DNA of 38,428 bases from a virus: positions 1-38,428 of the IMG/VR virus record IMGVR_UViG_3300036832_000667. One strand, 5' to 3'. Positions 1 to 6,083 of the stretch are shown piece after piece. Numbering within the stretch: position 1 is the stretch's first letter; the number at the start of each line of letters is the position of its first letter. Below the pieces are notes generated by a model that was given only the letters and a program-made list of their open reading frames with translations, searched no databases and was not told the DNA's origin. Position numbers and translations under genes: made by a program.

Positions 1-127
1 GCAAAGGCTACGTCGTTGCGGCGCATGAGAAGTGTACGCCGGTGCCGCCGATCGCTGCGCCGGTTCGGCCGGATACGCCGGCGACTAAAATCCCCATGGC
101 TACGCCGTATTCGTTCGAAGACGACGC
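1..127. repeat. Terminal overlap, left copy
   Basis: These 127 bases are identical to 38302-38428. A reading frame runs unbroken from the right end through this copy, so the simplest reading is that the assembler left a k-mer-length overlap on a circular contig. A true short terminal repeat is possible, but P22-like phages usually package headfuls from a terminally redundant, circularly permuted genome, which also assembles as a circle. Confidence 0.93.
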
Positions 128-245
128 GCTAACCGGCCGGCCTTGGGATCTCCGGCGTTTGGATGGCCGGCGGTCCGGTGTCGATTATGCGCCGTCAGAC
201 GTGCAGCCGTTGTTTATGCGCGTTGTCCGGTCTTGCCTTCGCTAG
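1..245 (+). CDS. Hypothetical protein, C-terminal part (gene crosses the contig junction)
   Basis: This is the 3' part of a gene that starts at the right end of the window (GTG at 38157, or 38187) and stops with TAG at 243-245. Joined across the 127-base overlap it is 129 codons from the first start. The N-terminal half is basic and looks like a small winged-helix or DNA-binding fold, with a helix containing STIEALIARGLVEL followed by a beta-like stretch. The C-terminal half on this side is a proline-rich linker and then an Arg-rich tail. It is last in the replication operon and runs tail to tail into the minus-strand gene ending at 214. I do not recognise the family. Confidence 0.6.
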   Translation, partial: KGYVVAAHEKCTPVPPIAAPVRPDTPATKIPMATPYSFEDDALTGRPWDLRRLDGRRSGVDYAPSDVQPLFMRVVRSCLR

Positions 246-402
246 TCATGCATGTGTGCTCTCGCATCTCTCGCGCGCCTAACTCAGCACCACACCGGGG
301 GCAGGGCCGGCACACTTTCGGCCGGCCTCCAGCGAAGGTTTTACGGCGCGCGGCCATCTGGCGCGCCCAGGCGGAAATCTGCTTCTTAGTCATGGGCACC
401 AT
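214..402 (-). CDS. Small zinc-ribbon-like protein
   Basis: 62 residues. The C-terminal half has two CxxC/H-type clusters (CRPCPRCG, then HTC about 15 residues later), which suggests a structural zinc site; the N-terminal part is basic (TKKQISAWARQMAARRK). This combination of a basic helix and one zinc finger is common in small phage nucleic-acid-binding proteins. It follows the 386-592 gene on the same strand and overlaps it by 17 nt, so the two are probably translated together. The plus-strand frame over this stretch is low-quality Arg/Cys-rich sequence and looks like a shadow. Function unknown. Confidence 0.55.
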   Translation of the reverse strand: MVPMTKKQISAWARQMAARRKTFAGGRPKVCRPCPRCGAELGAREMREHTCMTSEGKTGQRA

Positions 403-592
403 CGCCGTTCTCTACTTCGAAGTACGCCAGCATAGCGGCGCGAATAGCTCTATTGAGCCGGTCCCAGCGCTTATCTTCCCGTTCTGCCTGTCTGGTAATC
501 GAAGCATGCAATTCCTGGCAGGAAGCGTGCAGCGACTCCGTAGACTGCAACAGAAATTGCAGTCTTTCGTCGATTGTCGGTTGATTGTCCAC
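386..592 (-). CDS. Small helical hypothetical protein
   Basis: 68 residues, charged and almost wholly helical in appearance (heptad-like pattern from residue 8 to 55), so a coiled coil is likely. The GTG start is preceded on the minus strand by TTAGGACGCT, a usable AGGA ribosome site. It is first of a two-gene minus-strand unit with the zinc-ribbon-like gene downstream. Small coiled-coil proteins next to phage lysis or replication genes have many roles; nothing here fixes one. Confidence 0.55.
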   Translation of the reverse strand: MDNQPTIDERLQFLLQSTESLHASCQELHASITRQAEREDKRWDRLNRAIRAAMLAYFEVENGDGAHD

Positions 593-630
593 AGCGTCCT
601 AAGTGTACCAATAGCCGCTATTTGTGTTGA

Positions 631-834
631 GTGCCTGCGATCCTAATCGCCGAAACGAATGAACGGATCAAGATCAAACCGGTCGATGGAACATGGCGCG
701 TAGTCCTGCCGCACCGCCATCCGGCCTGGTCCGAAGTCGTCGCGATCAAACACCCGACGTACGAAGAAGCAAGGGAAACGGCGCTGGAGTGGGCCGAGAT
801 TCTGAACGCATGGCACCGGAAGAAACTCGCCTGA
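631..834 (+). CDS. Small hypothetical protein upstream of the methyltransferase
   Basis: 67 residues from a GTG start. The sequence alternates beta-like segments (IKIKPVDGTWRVVLPH) with a C-terminal amphipathic helix (ARETALEWAEILNAW), a balanced composition that looks like a folded domain rather than a shadow. It overlaps the start of the methyltransferase gene by 25 nt, which suggests translational coupling. There is no clear ribosome-binding site in front of the GTG, so the start is uncertain. Function unknown. Confidence 0.5.
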   Translation: MPAILIAETNERIKIKPVDGTWRVVLPHRHPAWSEVVAIKHPTYEEARETALEWAEILNAWHRKKLA

Positions 835-2078
835 AGGTGCAGTATTTGGAAATCGTCCAGTTGGTTCCGTACGCATCAAACGCGCGCACCCACTCGGTTG
901 AGCAACTGGCGCAAATAGCGGCGTCCATTCGCGAGTTCGGCTGGACTAACCCGGTGTTGCTTGACGGCGAGAAAGGCGTCATCGCCGGGCACGGACGGCT
1001 ACTGGCGGCGCAGCAGCTCGGGCTGAAGCGAGTGCCATGTATCGAACTGGCGCACCTGACGGATGCGCAGAAGCGCGCCTATGTTATCGCTGATAATCAA
1101 CTGGCGTTAAATGCAGGCTGGGACCTGTCGCTGTTAGCGGGCGAGCTTCAGGAATTGAAGGCCGAAGATTTCGATTTAAATCTGCTCGGCTTCGACACGA
1201 AAGAATTAAGTGAATTACTTACTTACCAAAGCGGCACCGAAGGTCTCACTGATCCCGATGAAGTGCCGGAAACACCGGAGCAGCCGGTCACCAAACCGGG
1301 CGATCTGTGGATTCTCGGCAAGCATCGGCTGCTGTGTGGCGACGCTACGAAGCGGGAGGATGTTGAGCCGTTTCTCAATCATGCAGAAGACGTAGTGGTC
1401 ATCACAGATCCTCCATATGGCGTCAACATTGTCAAAATAAAAACCGAGGCAACTAAGGGCGTCGGCGGCGGCGGTAAACCATATGGCAAAAGAGGCGTCG
1501 TCGTCGGCGCGAATATTGTGAAGCCCAGTCTTTATGCGCCGGTCATCAACGATGACAGCACCGACACCGCGGAAAACTTTTATCGATGTGCGCTCACTTG
1601 CAATCTGTCAAATCTCATCATCTTCGGTGGCAACTATTTCACTCATTTCCTCCCGCCTTCGCCGTGTTGGATTATTTGGGATAAACAAAACAGCGGCAAT
1701 TTTGCTCCGGTTGAAATTGCGTGGACTTCTTACAAGCGAGGCTCCAAGCTTTATCAGTGGACGTGGAATGGATTGTCACGGGCTGGTGAACGAAAGACAG
1801 AGTTGATGCAACGAGTCCATCCGACACAAAAGCCGGTCGGACTATTTGAAAAGATTTTTGTCGACTTTCCGTTTAAGAATTGCTTCGATGGGTTTCTTGG
1901 TTCCGGTTCAACGCTCATCGCCTGCGAAAAGACAGCACGCACCTGCTTTGGCATGGAACTCGCACCTGCCTACTGCGACGTGATCGTCACGCGCTGGCAA
2001 AACTTCACCGGAAACAAAGCCGTCCTCGACGGCACAAAACAAACCTTTGACCAAATCTCCCAAAAACGCGCCGCCTAG
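810..2078 (+). CDS. ParB-like domain fused to DNA (N4/N6) methyltransferase
   Basis: 422 residues from ATG 810. Residues about 8-100 are a ParB/Srx-type domain (NPVLLDGEKGVIAGHGRLLAA with the conserved GHGR). The C-terminal two thirds is an adenine/cytosine-N4 methyltransferase: DPPYG at about 200-204, the HPTQKP element at about 337 and the SAM-binding FLGSGST at about 362. Catalytic motif before SAM motif is the beta-class order. This architecture is frequent next to phage terminase genes and is thought to modify phage DNA, perhaps at packaging or for protection from restriction. The frame stays open back to 693, but 810 is preferred because the N-terminal extension is Arg/Ser-rich and overlaps the gene upstream. 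It overlaps the next gene by 32 nt. Confidence 0.9.
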   Translation: MAPEETRLKVQYLEIVQLVPYASNARTHSVEQLAQIAASIREFGWTNPVLLDGEKGVIAGHGRLLAAQQLGLKRVPCIELAHLTDAQKRAYVIADNQLALNAGWDLSLLAGELQELKAEDFDLNLLGFDTKELSELLTYQSGTEGLTDPDEVPETPEQPVTKPGDLWILGKHRLLCGDATKREDVEPFLNHAEDVVVITDPPYGVNIVKIKTEATKGVGGGGKPYGKRGVVVGANIVKPSLYAPVINDDSTDTAENFYRCALTCNLSNLIIFGGNYFTHFLPPSPCWIIWDKQNSGNFAPVEIAWTSYKRGSKLYQWTWNGLSRAGERKTELMQRVHPTQKPVGLFEKIFVDFPFKNCFDGFLGSGSTLIACEKTARTCFGMELAPAYCDVIVTRWQNFTGNKAVLDGTKQTFDQISQKRAA

Positions 2079-2565
2079 CAAGCGCATCGACTGGCCGGCA
2101 GCGAAGACTGAATACATTAACAATGCTGCGCTGACCTATGCCGACATCGCGAAAAAGTATGGCACAAAACTAGGCAGTGTTCAAGCGCAGGCTGCTACTA
2201 ACAACTGGACGGAAGCGCGCGCCGCCCGTTCGAAGCTTTTACAACAAAGGGCAACAGAGAAATCGCTAACGACCGCGGTTGACGAACTTGCCAAGTACAA
2301 CGAGCAGGATCTGCTCGCCGCAAAAGCCCTGCGCTCATTGATCGCTAAGCGAATGCACGAGGCGCAGCAGACGCGGATTGACGCCAGAGACTTGCGCTCT
2401 TTGGCTGGCGCGATGGAAAGCGTACAGCGCGTGGCGCGCCTGGCGCTCGGCGCATCAACCGAGAACGCCGATACGCGAATTTCGGAAGCCGACCGGCTGA
2501 CGCCGGAAGAACGGCGCGAGCGTATCCGGCAATTGCACGCCGAATTGTTTCCGACCGTCCAGTGA
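2047..2565 (+). CDS. Terminase small subunit (probable)
   Basis: 172 residues from TTG 2047, placed directly before the large terminase and overlapping it by 4 nt. Residues about 24-55 form a helix-turn-helix (ALTYADIAKKYGTKLGSVQA) like that of small terminase DNA-recognition domains. The middle is a long helix with an Arg-rich face (RIDARDLRSLAGAMESVQRVARLAL), consistent with oligomerisation, and the C-terminus (LTPEERRERIRQLHAEL) is also helical. The role would be to recognise the packaging site and regulate the large subunit. The assignment rests on position, the HTH and length; the sequence is not diagnostic on its own. The TTG start has no strong ribosome site. Confidence 0.72.
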   Translation: MTKSPKNAPPSKRIDWPAAKTEYINNAALTYADIAKKYGTKLGSVQAQAATNNWTEARAARSKLLQQRATEKSLTTAVDELAKYNEQDLLAAKALRSLIAKRMHEAQQTRIDARDLRSLAGAMESVQRVARLALGASTENADTRISEADRLTPEERRERIRQLHAELFPTVQ

Positions 2566-3296
2566 CCAATGCCGCAACGCTGGAGCGATACGAAGACCTG
2601 CTGGAAGCTGAAAAGCGCTGGCGCCGCTTTACGAAGATTGCCAGCTATTATCCGGATACTGGTCCGTTACGGCGTTCCGCTTACGCGAAGCATCTGGATT
2701 TCTTCGCGCTTGGCAAGGATTATCGCGAACGAATGTTCATGGCCGCGAACCGAAGCGGAAAGACCACTGTCGGCTGCTACGAAACCGTCCTGCATGCAAC
2801 CGGTCGTTACGATCAGTACGCGGCGTGGTGGCCGGGAAAGCGCTTCGACCATCCGGTATCGGTGATCGTCGCTGGCGATACGAACTTGACGACACGCGAC
2901 ATTTTGCAAGCGAAGCTGTTCGGCAAGCTGACGCGGCAGATCGGCGATTCACTATCGGATGCGGTCGGCTTAGGAACGGCGATGATGCCGCGCGACGCGA
3001 TCATACGCGCGATACCAAGGCGCGGCGCGGAAAACGCTTTCGAAGAGGTGACCATACGGCACATCAGCGGCGGGACATCGATTATCAAGCTTCGATCGTT
3101 CGAGCAAGGCCAAGAAGCGTTTCAAGGGACCGAAGAAGACTTGATCTGGCTGGATGAAAGCTTTCCGGCTGAAATCTATTCGGAAGCCGTCACGCGCCTG
3201 ATGACGACGCGCGGGCACTTGCTGATGACTTTCACGCCAATTTACGGCGTGACGCCGATCATCCGCGAGTTCATGGACAAGGCGCATCGCGGCTAG
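2562..3296 (+). CDS. terL: Terminase large subunit, N-terminal ATPase half (split gene)
   Basis: 244 residues. It holds the packaging motor: a Walker A-type loop AANRSGKT at 61-68, Walker B LIWLDE at 194-199 with the catalytic Glu, and the coupling element TFTP at about 223. It ends at TAG 3294-3296 straight after FMDKAHRG, exactly where the linker to the nuclease should begin. The nuclease half resumes at 3974 in another frame. Together the halves make about 484 residues, the usual TerL length, so nothing essential seems lost. Both halves keep their motifs, arguing against decay; either the two polypeptides assemble or the intervening RNA is removed. Confidence 0.92.
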   Translation: MTNAATLERYEDLLEAEKRWRRFTKIASYYPDTGPLRRSAYAKHLDFFALGKDYRERMFMAANRSGKTTVGCYETVLHATGRYDQYAAWWPGKRFDHPVSVIVAGDTNLTTRDILQAKLFGKLTRQIGDSLSDAVGLGTAMMPRDAIIRAIPRRGAENAFEEVTIRHISGGTSIIKLRSFEQGQEAFQGTEEDLIWLDESFPAEIYSEAVTRLMTTRGHLLMTFTPIYGVTPIIREFMDKAHRG

Positions 3297-3298
3297 GT

Positions 3299-3577
3299 AT
3301 GTGGCGAAAACTGGGCTGTTTCTCGTGGCCCCCAAAAGGCTGTTACCCCTTTGAAGACTGGTCTGAGTTGCCAGAGTTTCCGGTGCGACCGGTGGCTATT
3401 CCTTTAAGTGCATTTAGGCTTGATTGGCGTGATCCGCGGTATTTCAACAATCGCGACGATAGGCCGCATCATTTCAATGCACATGGGTCGGAATATATGC
3501 ACGGGCCTGAACAGCTCGCCGAGGAACGGGCAGCGCAGGCGCAGTTCCTGGCAGCAAAACAAGCCAAGCACCACTAA
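3299..3577 (+). CDS. Hypothetical protein inside the terL interruption
   Basis: 92 residues beginning 2 nt after the TerL ATPase stop. It is rich in Trp, Pro and aromatic residues (W at 2, 10, 21, 43; a DWRDPRYF segment), with a His-rich middle (DDRPHHFNAHG) and an Ala/Gln-rich helical end. The composition looks like real protein, not a shadow. I see no HNH, GIY-YIG or LAGLIDADG motif, so it is not an obvious homing endonuclease. The ATG lies within the TAGGTAT direct repeat, and the AGG there is too close to be a good ribosome site. Function unknown. Confidence 0.55.
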   Translation: MWRKLGCFSWPPKGCYPFEDWSELPEFPVRPVAIPLSAFRLDWRDPRYFNNRDDRPHHFNAHGSEYMHGPEQLAEERAAQAQFLAAKQAKHH

Positions 3578-3583
3578 AGCAAA

Positions 3584-3694
3584 ATGAACTGGATACTGCC
3601 CTGGCCGGACCCGGATTCGGATCGGCCGCCGCTTGATTGCGATGAAGTGCAAGCAAAACCGGCAGGGTCGCTCGCGAAGAAAAAAGGGCCATGA
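3584..3694 (+). CDS. 36-residue hypothetical peptide inside the terL interruption
   Basis: A short ORF (starts MNWILPWPDPDSDRPPLD, ends KKKGP) that begins 6 nt after the previous stop. The Trp/Pro/Asp-rich N-terminus and Lys-rich end resemble the style of the 92-residue neighbour, which supports it being translated. No known domain. A further frame opens at its ATGA stop (3691) but runs into the hairpin repeats and looks non-coding. Confidence 0.4.
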   Translation: MNWILPWPDPDSDRPPLDCDEVQAKPAGSLAKKKGP

Positions 3695-3812
3695 TATCTT
3701 CAGCTTGCGCTACCGTTATGCGCAGCCGCATCAAGTGCCGGAACGCTTGCCGACCGGTCGCTCGCGGGAAGGCCGCTAAACACTGGGGATATATGCCGTT
3801 TACGGCAACGGC

Positions 3813-3922
3813 CCTCGGAGCAGTCAAGATCTTTGATATCTGCTATGGACACTCTACACCTGCCAAGCGGACTGCTCATTCGCAACCTCGGAGCAGTCAA
3901 GATCTTTGATATCTGCTACGGA
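3813..3922 (+). repeat. Two 37-bp direct repeats, each able to form a hairpin
   Basis: Copies at 3813-3849 and 3886-3922 differ at a single base (T/C near the end) and are spaced 73 nt apart. Each contains AGCAG ... CTGCT arms around an inner TCAAGATCTTTGA inverted repeat, so each RNA copy can fold. Near-identity in a region with no clear gene, just before the second terL half, suggests a recent duplication or a conserved RNA/DNA-binding element rather than coding sequence. Confidence 0.8.
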
Positions 3923-3973
3923 GATCACGCTCACGGCACGGGCGGCGGATGTATGCGGATTTAGGTATTCAGC

Positions 3974-4696
3974 ATGAGCCGCGCGCTGGTAACCGCAACC
4001 TGGGACGATACGCCGCATCTCCCGGATGATGCGAAGGCCGATCTGATCGCTTCGTATCTGCCGCATGAAATCGAAGCGCGTACGCTCGGCATCCCGTCGC
4101 TGGGCCACGGTGCGGTGTATCCGCTGGCGCAGAGCGATTATACGTGCGACCCATTTCCGGTTCCGGCGCATTTCAAGCGCGCCTTCGGCCTGGATATCGG
4201 CTGGAACTGGACCGCCGCGGTTTGGATGGCCTTCGACCTCGAGAACGATCAGGACTTCGTGTATCGCGACTATCAGCGCGAACAAGCGCCGCCGGATGTT
4301 CACGTTTCGGCGATTAAAGCCGCCGGCGACTGGATTCCGGGCTGCATCGATCCGGCGGCAAAACAGCGATCGCAAGTCGATGGCCGCAGTTTACTGGTCG
4401 AATACGAAGCGCTGGGATTGCGGCTGGCGTTAGCCGACAATTCGGTCGACGCCGGCGTCCTACGCGTCTATCAGCGCATGGCCTCCGGCAAGCTGAAGAT
4501 CTTCCGGACCTGTACGAAGTTGCTGGAAGATCTGCGCTTCTATCATCGCGACATAACCGGTCGAATCGTGAAAGACCGCGACCACCTGCCGGATGCGCTT
4601 CGTTATGTGAGCATGTCGGGTCGCAACGCCGCGCGCTGGAAGCCGGTGCCGAAGGTCGCAACGAACGGCGCGCCGGCAACCTGGGCCTGGGGCTGA
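3974..4696 (+). CDS. terL: Terminase large subunit, C-terminal nuclease half (split gene)
   Basis: 240 residues. It opens with RALVTATWDDTPHL and GIPSLGHGAVYP, the segment that normally follows the ATPase linker in TerL. It then shows the RNase H-like nuclease: first acidic residue in FGLDIGWNWTAA (D74), a middle site around ADNSVDA (D155) and the terminal DHLPDALRY (D203/D207). This domain cuts concatemeric DNA at packaging. ATG 3974 could be a genuine start (a weak AGG lies 8-9 nt upstream), or the codon may be internal to a spliced product; an in-frame TAG at 3962 bounds any extension. Confidence 0.92.
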   Translation: MSRALVTATWDDTPHLPDDAKADLIASYLPHEIEARTLGIPSLGHGAVYPLAQSDYTCDPFPVPAHFKRAFGLDIGWNWTAAVWMAFDLENDQDFVYRDYQREQAPPDVHVSAIKAAGDWIPGCIDPAAKQRSQVDGRSLLVEYEALGLRLALADNSVDAGVLRVYQRMASGKLKIFRTCTKLLEDLRFYHRDITGRIVKDRDHLPDALRYVSMSGRNAARWKPVPKVATNGAPATWAWG

Positions 4697-4698
4697 AA

Positions 4699-5004
4699 AT
4701 GCGAATGACCGGACTTTTGGACAGGCTTACTGCCCGTGAGCAGATTGACCTTTGGAAATCCTTAGTGAGGCGCATGGAAGACACCAACGAACAGGCAACC
4801 TACACCGTGAACGGCGAACCGGCCGGCGAAGGACCTGCAGTCGAGCGCGCAGCGCCGCCGGAACCGACCACCGAGGCTGAAATCGAAGAATTCGACCGGA
4901 AGGCGCGCGAAGCTTTCGACCGCGAGCTGGCAAAGTGCTACGAAATCAAGCCCGGATCGAAGGAAGCCGAAGAAGCGATCCGCTCCGCGATCCGCGGCGA
5001 ATGA
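4699..5004 (+). CDS. Acidic hypothetical protein after terL
   Basis: 101 residues, starting 2 nt after the terminase stop. There is an N-terminal helix (LLDRLTAREQIDLWKSLVRRME), a Pro/Glu-rich linker and a C-terminal charged helix (EEFDRKAREAFDRELAKCYE). The codon pattern and spacing fit a co-transcribed late gene. No domain recognised. The stop overlaps a possible ATGA start at 5001 in another frame that gives only a short, unconvincing peptide. Confidence 0.6.
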   Translation: MRMTGLLDRLTAREQIDLWKSLVRRMEDTNEQATYTVNGEPAGEGPAVERAAPPEPTTEAEIEEFDRKAREAFDRELAKCYEIKPGSKEAEEAIRSAIRGE

Positions 5005-5016
5005 CACCGAGACAGT

Positions 5017-5268
5017 TTGAGGAAACGCTTCCAGCGTGCGCGGCTTTACGGCGCAATCGAGGCGCACTTTGAAGTATTGCTGCTGTGTTTTCTCGTCGGC
5101 GCGACGATTGGAGTCGCGATAGTGGATGACCTGCTCGTTAAACATGGCGTCCGGCGATACGATCCGTCAATCCGACTTTGGCTGCGCGAACAGGCGGCAC
5201 TTTTAATCGGCGGGTTGTTTGGATTGCTGCGCGGACAGCATAAAAAGGCGAACGGCGATAAACCGTAA
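5017..5268 (+). CDS. Small membrane protein (possible holin)
   Basis: 83 residues from TTG 5017. It has a basic N-terminus (RKRFQRARLYG), a hydrophobic segment at about 20-38 (VLLLCFLVGATIGVAIV), a charged linker, a second, shorter apolar stretch at about 62-70 (ALLIGGLFGLL) and a Lys-rich tail. Two membrane segments with a basic tail resemble small holins, but many phage membrane proteins look like this and there is no adjacent endolysin. The start is uncertain because no good ribosome site is visible. Confidence 0.5.
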   Translation: MRKRFQRARLYGAIEAHFEVLLLCFLVGATIGVAIVDDLLVKHGVRRYDPSIRLWLREQAALLIGGLFGLLRGQHKKANGDKP

Positions 5269-5280
5269 TGCCGGGATCGA

Positions 5281-5487
5281 ATGGCTAGGTTATCGGAAAC
5301 AGCGAAGGGCGTGGAGTCGGCATTCGACTTCTGGCTATCGCAGCACGACATCAGCGTGCCGGAAATGTTTGAGACGGCAATTAAGCAGGCTGTCACAAAT
5401 TGGCTGGACGATAACGAGGACCGCATCATTGAGGCGATCGCTACAGCGATCGCTACAAACGCGGTAACCGAACGAAAGGAAGAATGA
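5281..5487 (+). CDS. Small helical hypothetical protein
   Basis: 68 residues, acidic and helical, with a segment VPEMFETAIKQAVTNWLDDNEDRIIEAIATAIATNAV. Many phage and plasmid proteins carry a similar arrangement in which a single amphipathic domain mediates oligomerisation. It sits 12 nt after the membrane protein gene and 1 nt before the next gene, inside one transcription unit. No function assigned. Confidence 0.55.
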   Translation: MARLSETAKGVESAFDFWLSQHDISVPEMFETAIKQAVTNWLDDNEDRIIEAIATAIATNAVTERKEE

Positions 5488-5488
5488 C

Positions 5489-6073
5489 ATGGCGGATCTA
5501 TCCACCGATACCCGCAACCGGCTCAAGAGCTCGAGTTTCGGGCTACCGGGCGCGAGGAAATACCCAATGCCCGATAGAAGCCACGCTGCGAACGCGAAAG
5601 CGCGCGCTACGCAGATGGTAAAGCGCGGCAAGTTGTCGCCGGCCTCGGCGGCAAAGATCCGCGCGAAGGCGAACCGGAAGCTAGGTCCGGGCGGCGTCGA
5701 TCAGGACATCAATGCGCCGGGAAACCGTGCGCCGTCGCCGGCGCAGGACGATCAGAACAATTGGAAGTCGAAACCAGTATCAAGGGGAGCAAAAGTGAAA
5801 ACAGACAGTCAAGGCAGCGGTGAAGCCGCGCGTTCAGCGAAAGGGCGAGACTACTCCGGCCAGGCGAAACACGGCGGCACGGAAGCGGCCGGCGCGAACA
5901 AGAAGGGGCAGGCGAAGGTATCGAGCGGCACACAAGTCACAAGCAGCAGGGATCTGAAGAAGGAAATGAAGAAAGTCGGAACCGGCAAGACGCAACCGGC
6001 GCCGCATGGCAAGAGCTACGCAAACGGATCGAGCAGTATGGACTCAATGAAAAGCGTCATCCGCGATCACTAA
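5489..6073 (+). CDS. Basic phage hypothetical protein with KYPMPDRSHA motif
   Basis: 194 residues with a good AAAGGAAG ribosome site before the ATG. Residues 10-65 contain FGLPGARKYPMPDRSHAANAKARA and GKLSPASAAKIRAKA, a pattern I know from many phage proteins of unknown function encoded in head gene clusters. The remainder is Lys/Gly/Ser-rich and probably disordered, with many KK and KG steps. Its strong basic charge suggests a DNA- or capsid-associated role; that is inference. Confidence 0.65.
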   Translation: MADLSTDTRNRLKSSSFGLPGARKYPMPDRSHAANAKARATQMVKRGKLSPASAAKIRAKANRKLGPGGVDQDINAPGNRAPSPAQDDQNNWKSKPVSRGAKVKTDSQGSGEAARSAKGRDYSGQAKHGGTEAAGANKKGQAKVSSGTQVTSSRDLKKEMKKVGTGKTQPAPHGKSYANGSSSMDSMKSVIRDH

Positions 6074-6083
6074 TCATCCGTAA

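Noticed and set aside
143-646. 167-codon plus-strand frame over the two small minus-strand genes
   Set aside because: Arg/Cys-rich shadow; the minus-strand frames have better composition, spacing and a ribosome site.
3691-3909. Plus-strand frame of 72 codons opening at the ATGA of the small terL-insert ORF
   Set aside because: It runs through the first hairpin repeat into the second, composition is Arg/Ser/Ala noise, and it has no ribosome site.
3294-3973. Splice-like GTATGT at the left edge and TTCAG at the right edge of the terL insert
   Set aside because: This matches eukaryotic consensus by chance; bacteria lack a spliceosome and joining there keeps a TAG in frame.
3288-3974. T4 gene 60-like translational bypass across the terL gap
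   Set aside because: GGC before UAG resembles a take-off codon, but no matching landing codon exists before 3974, and the 0.68-kb gap is far longer than the known 50-nt bypass.
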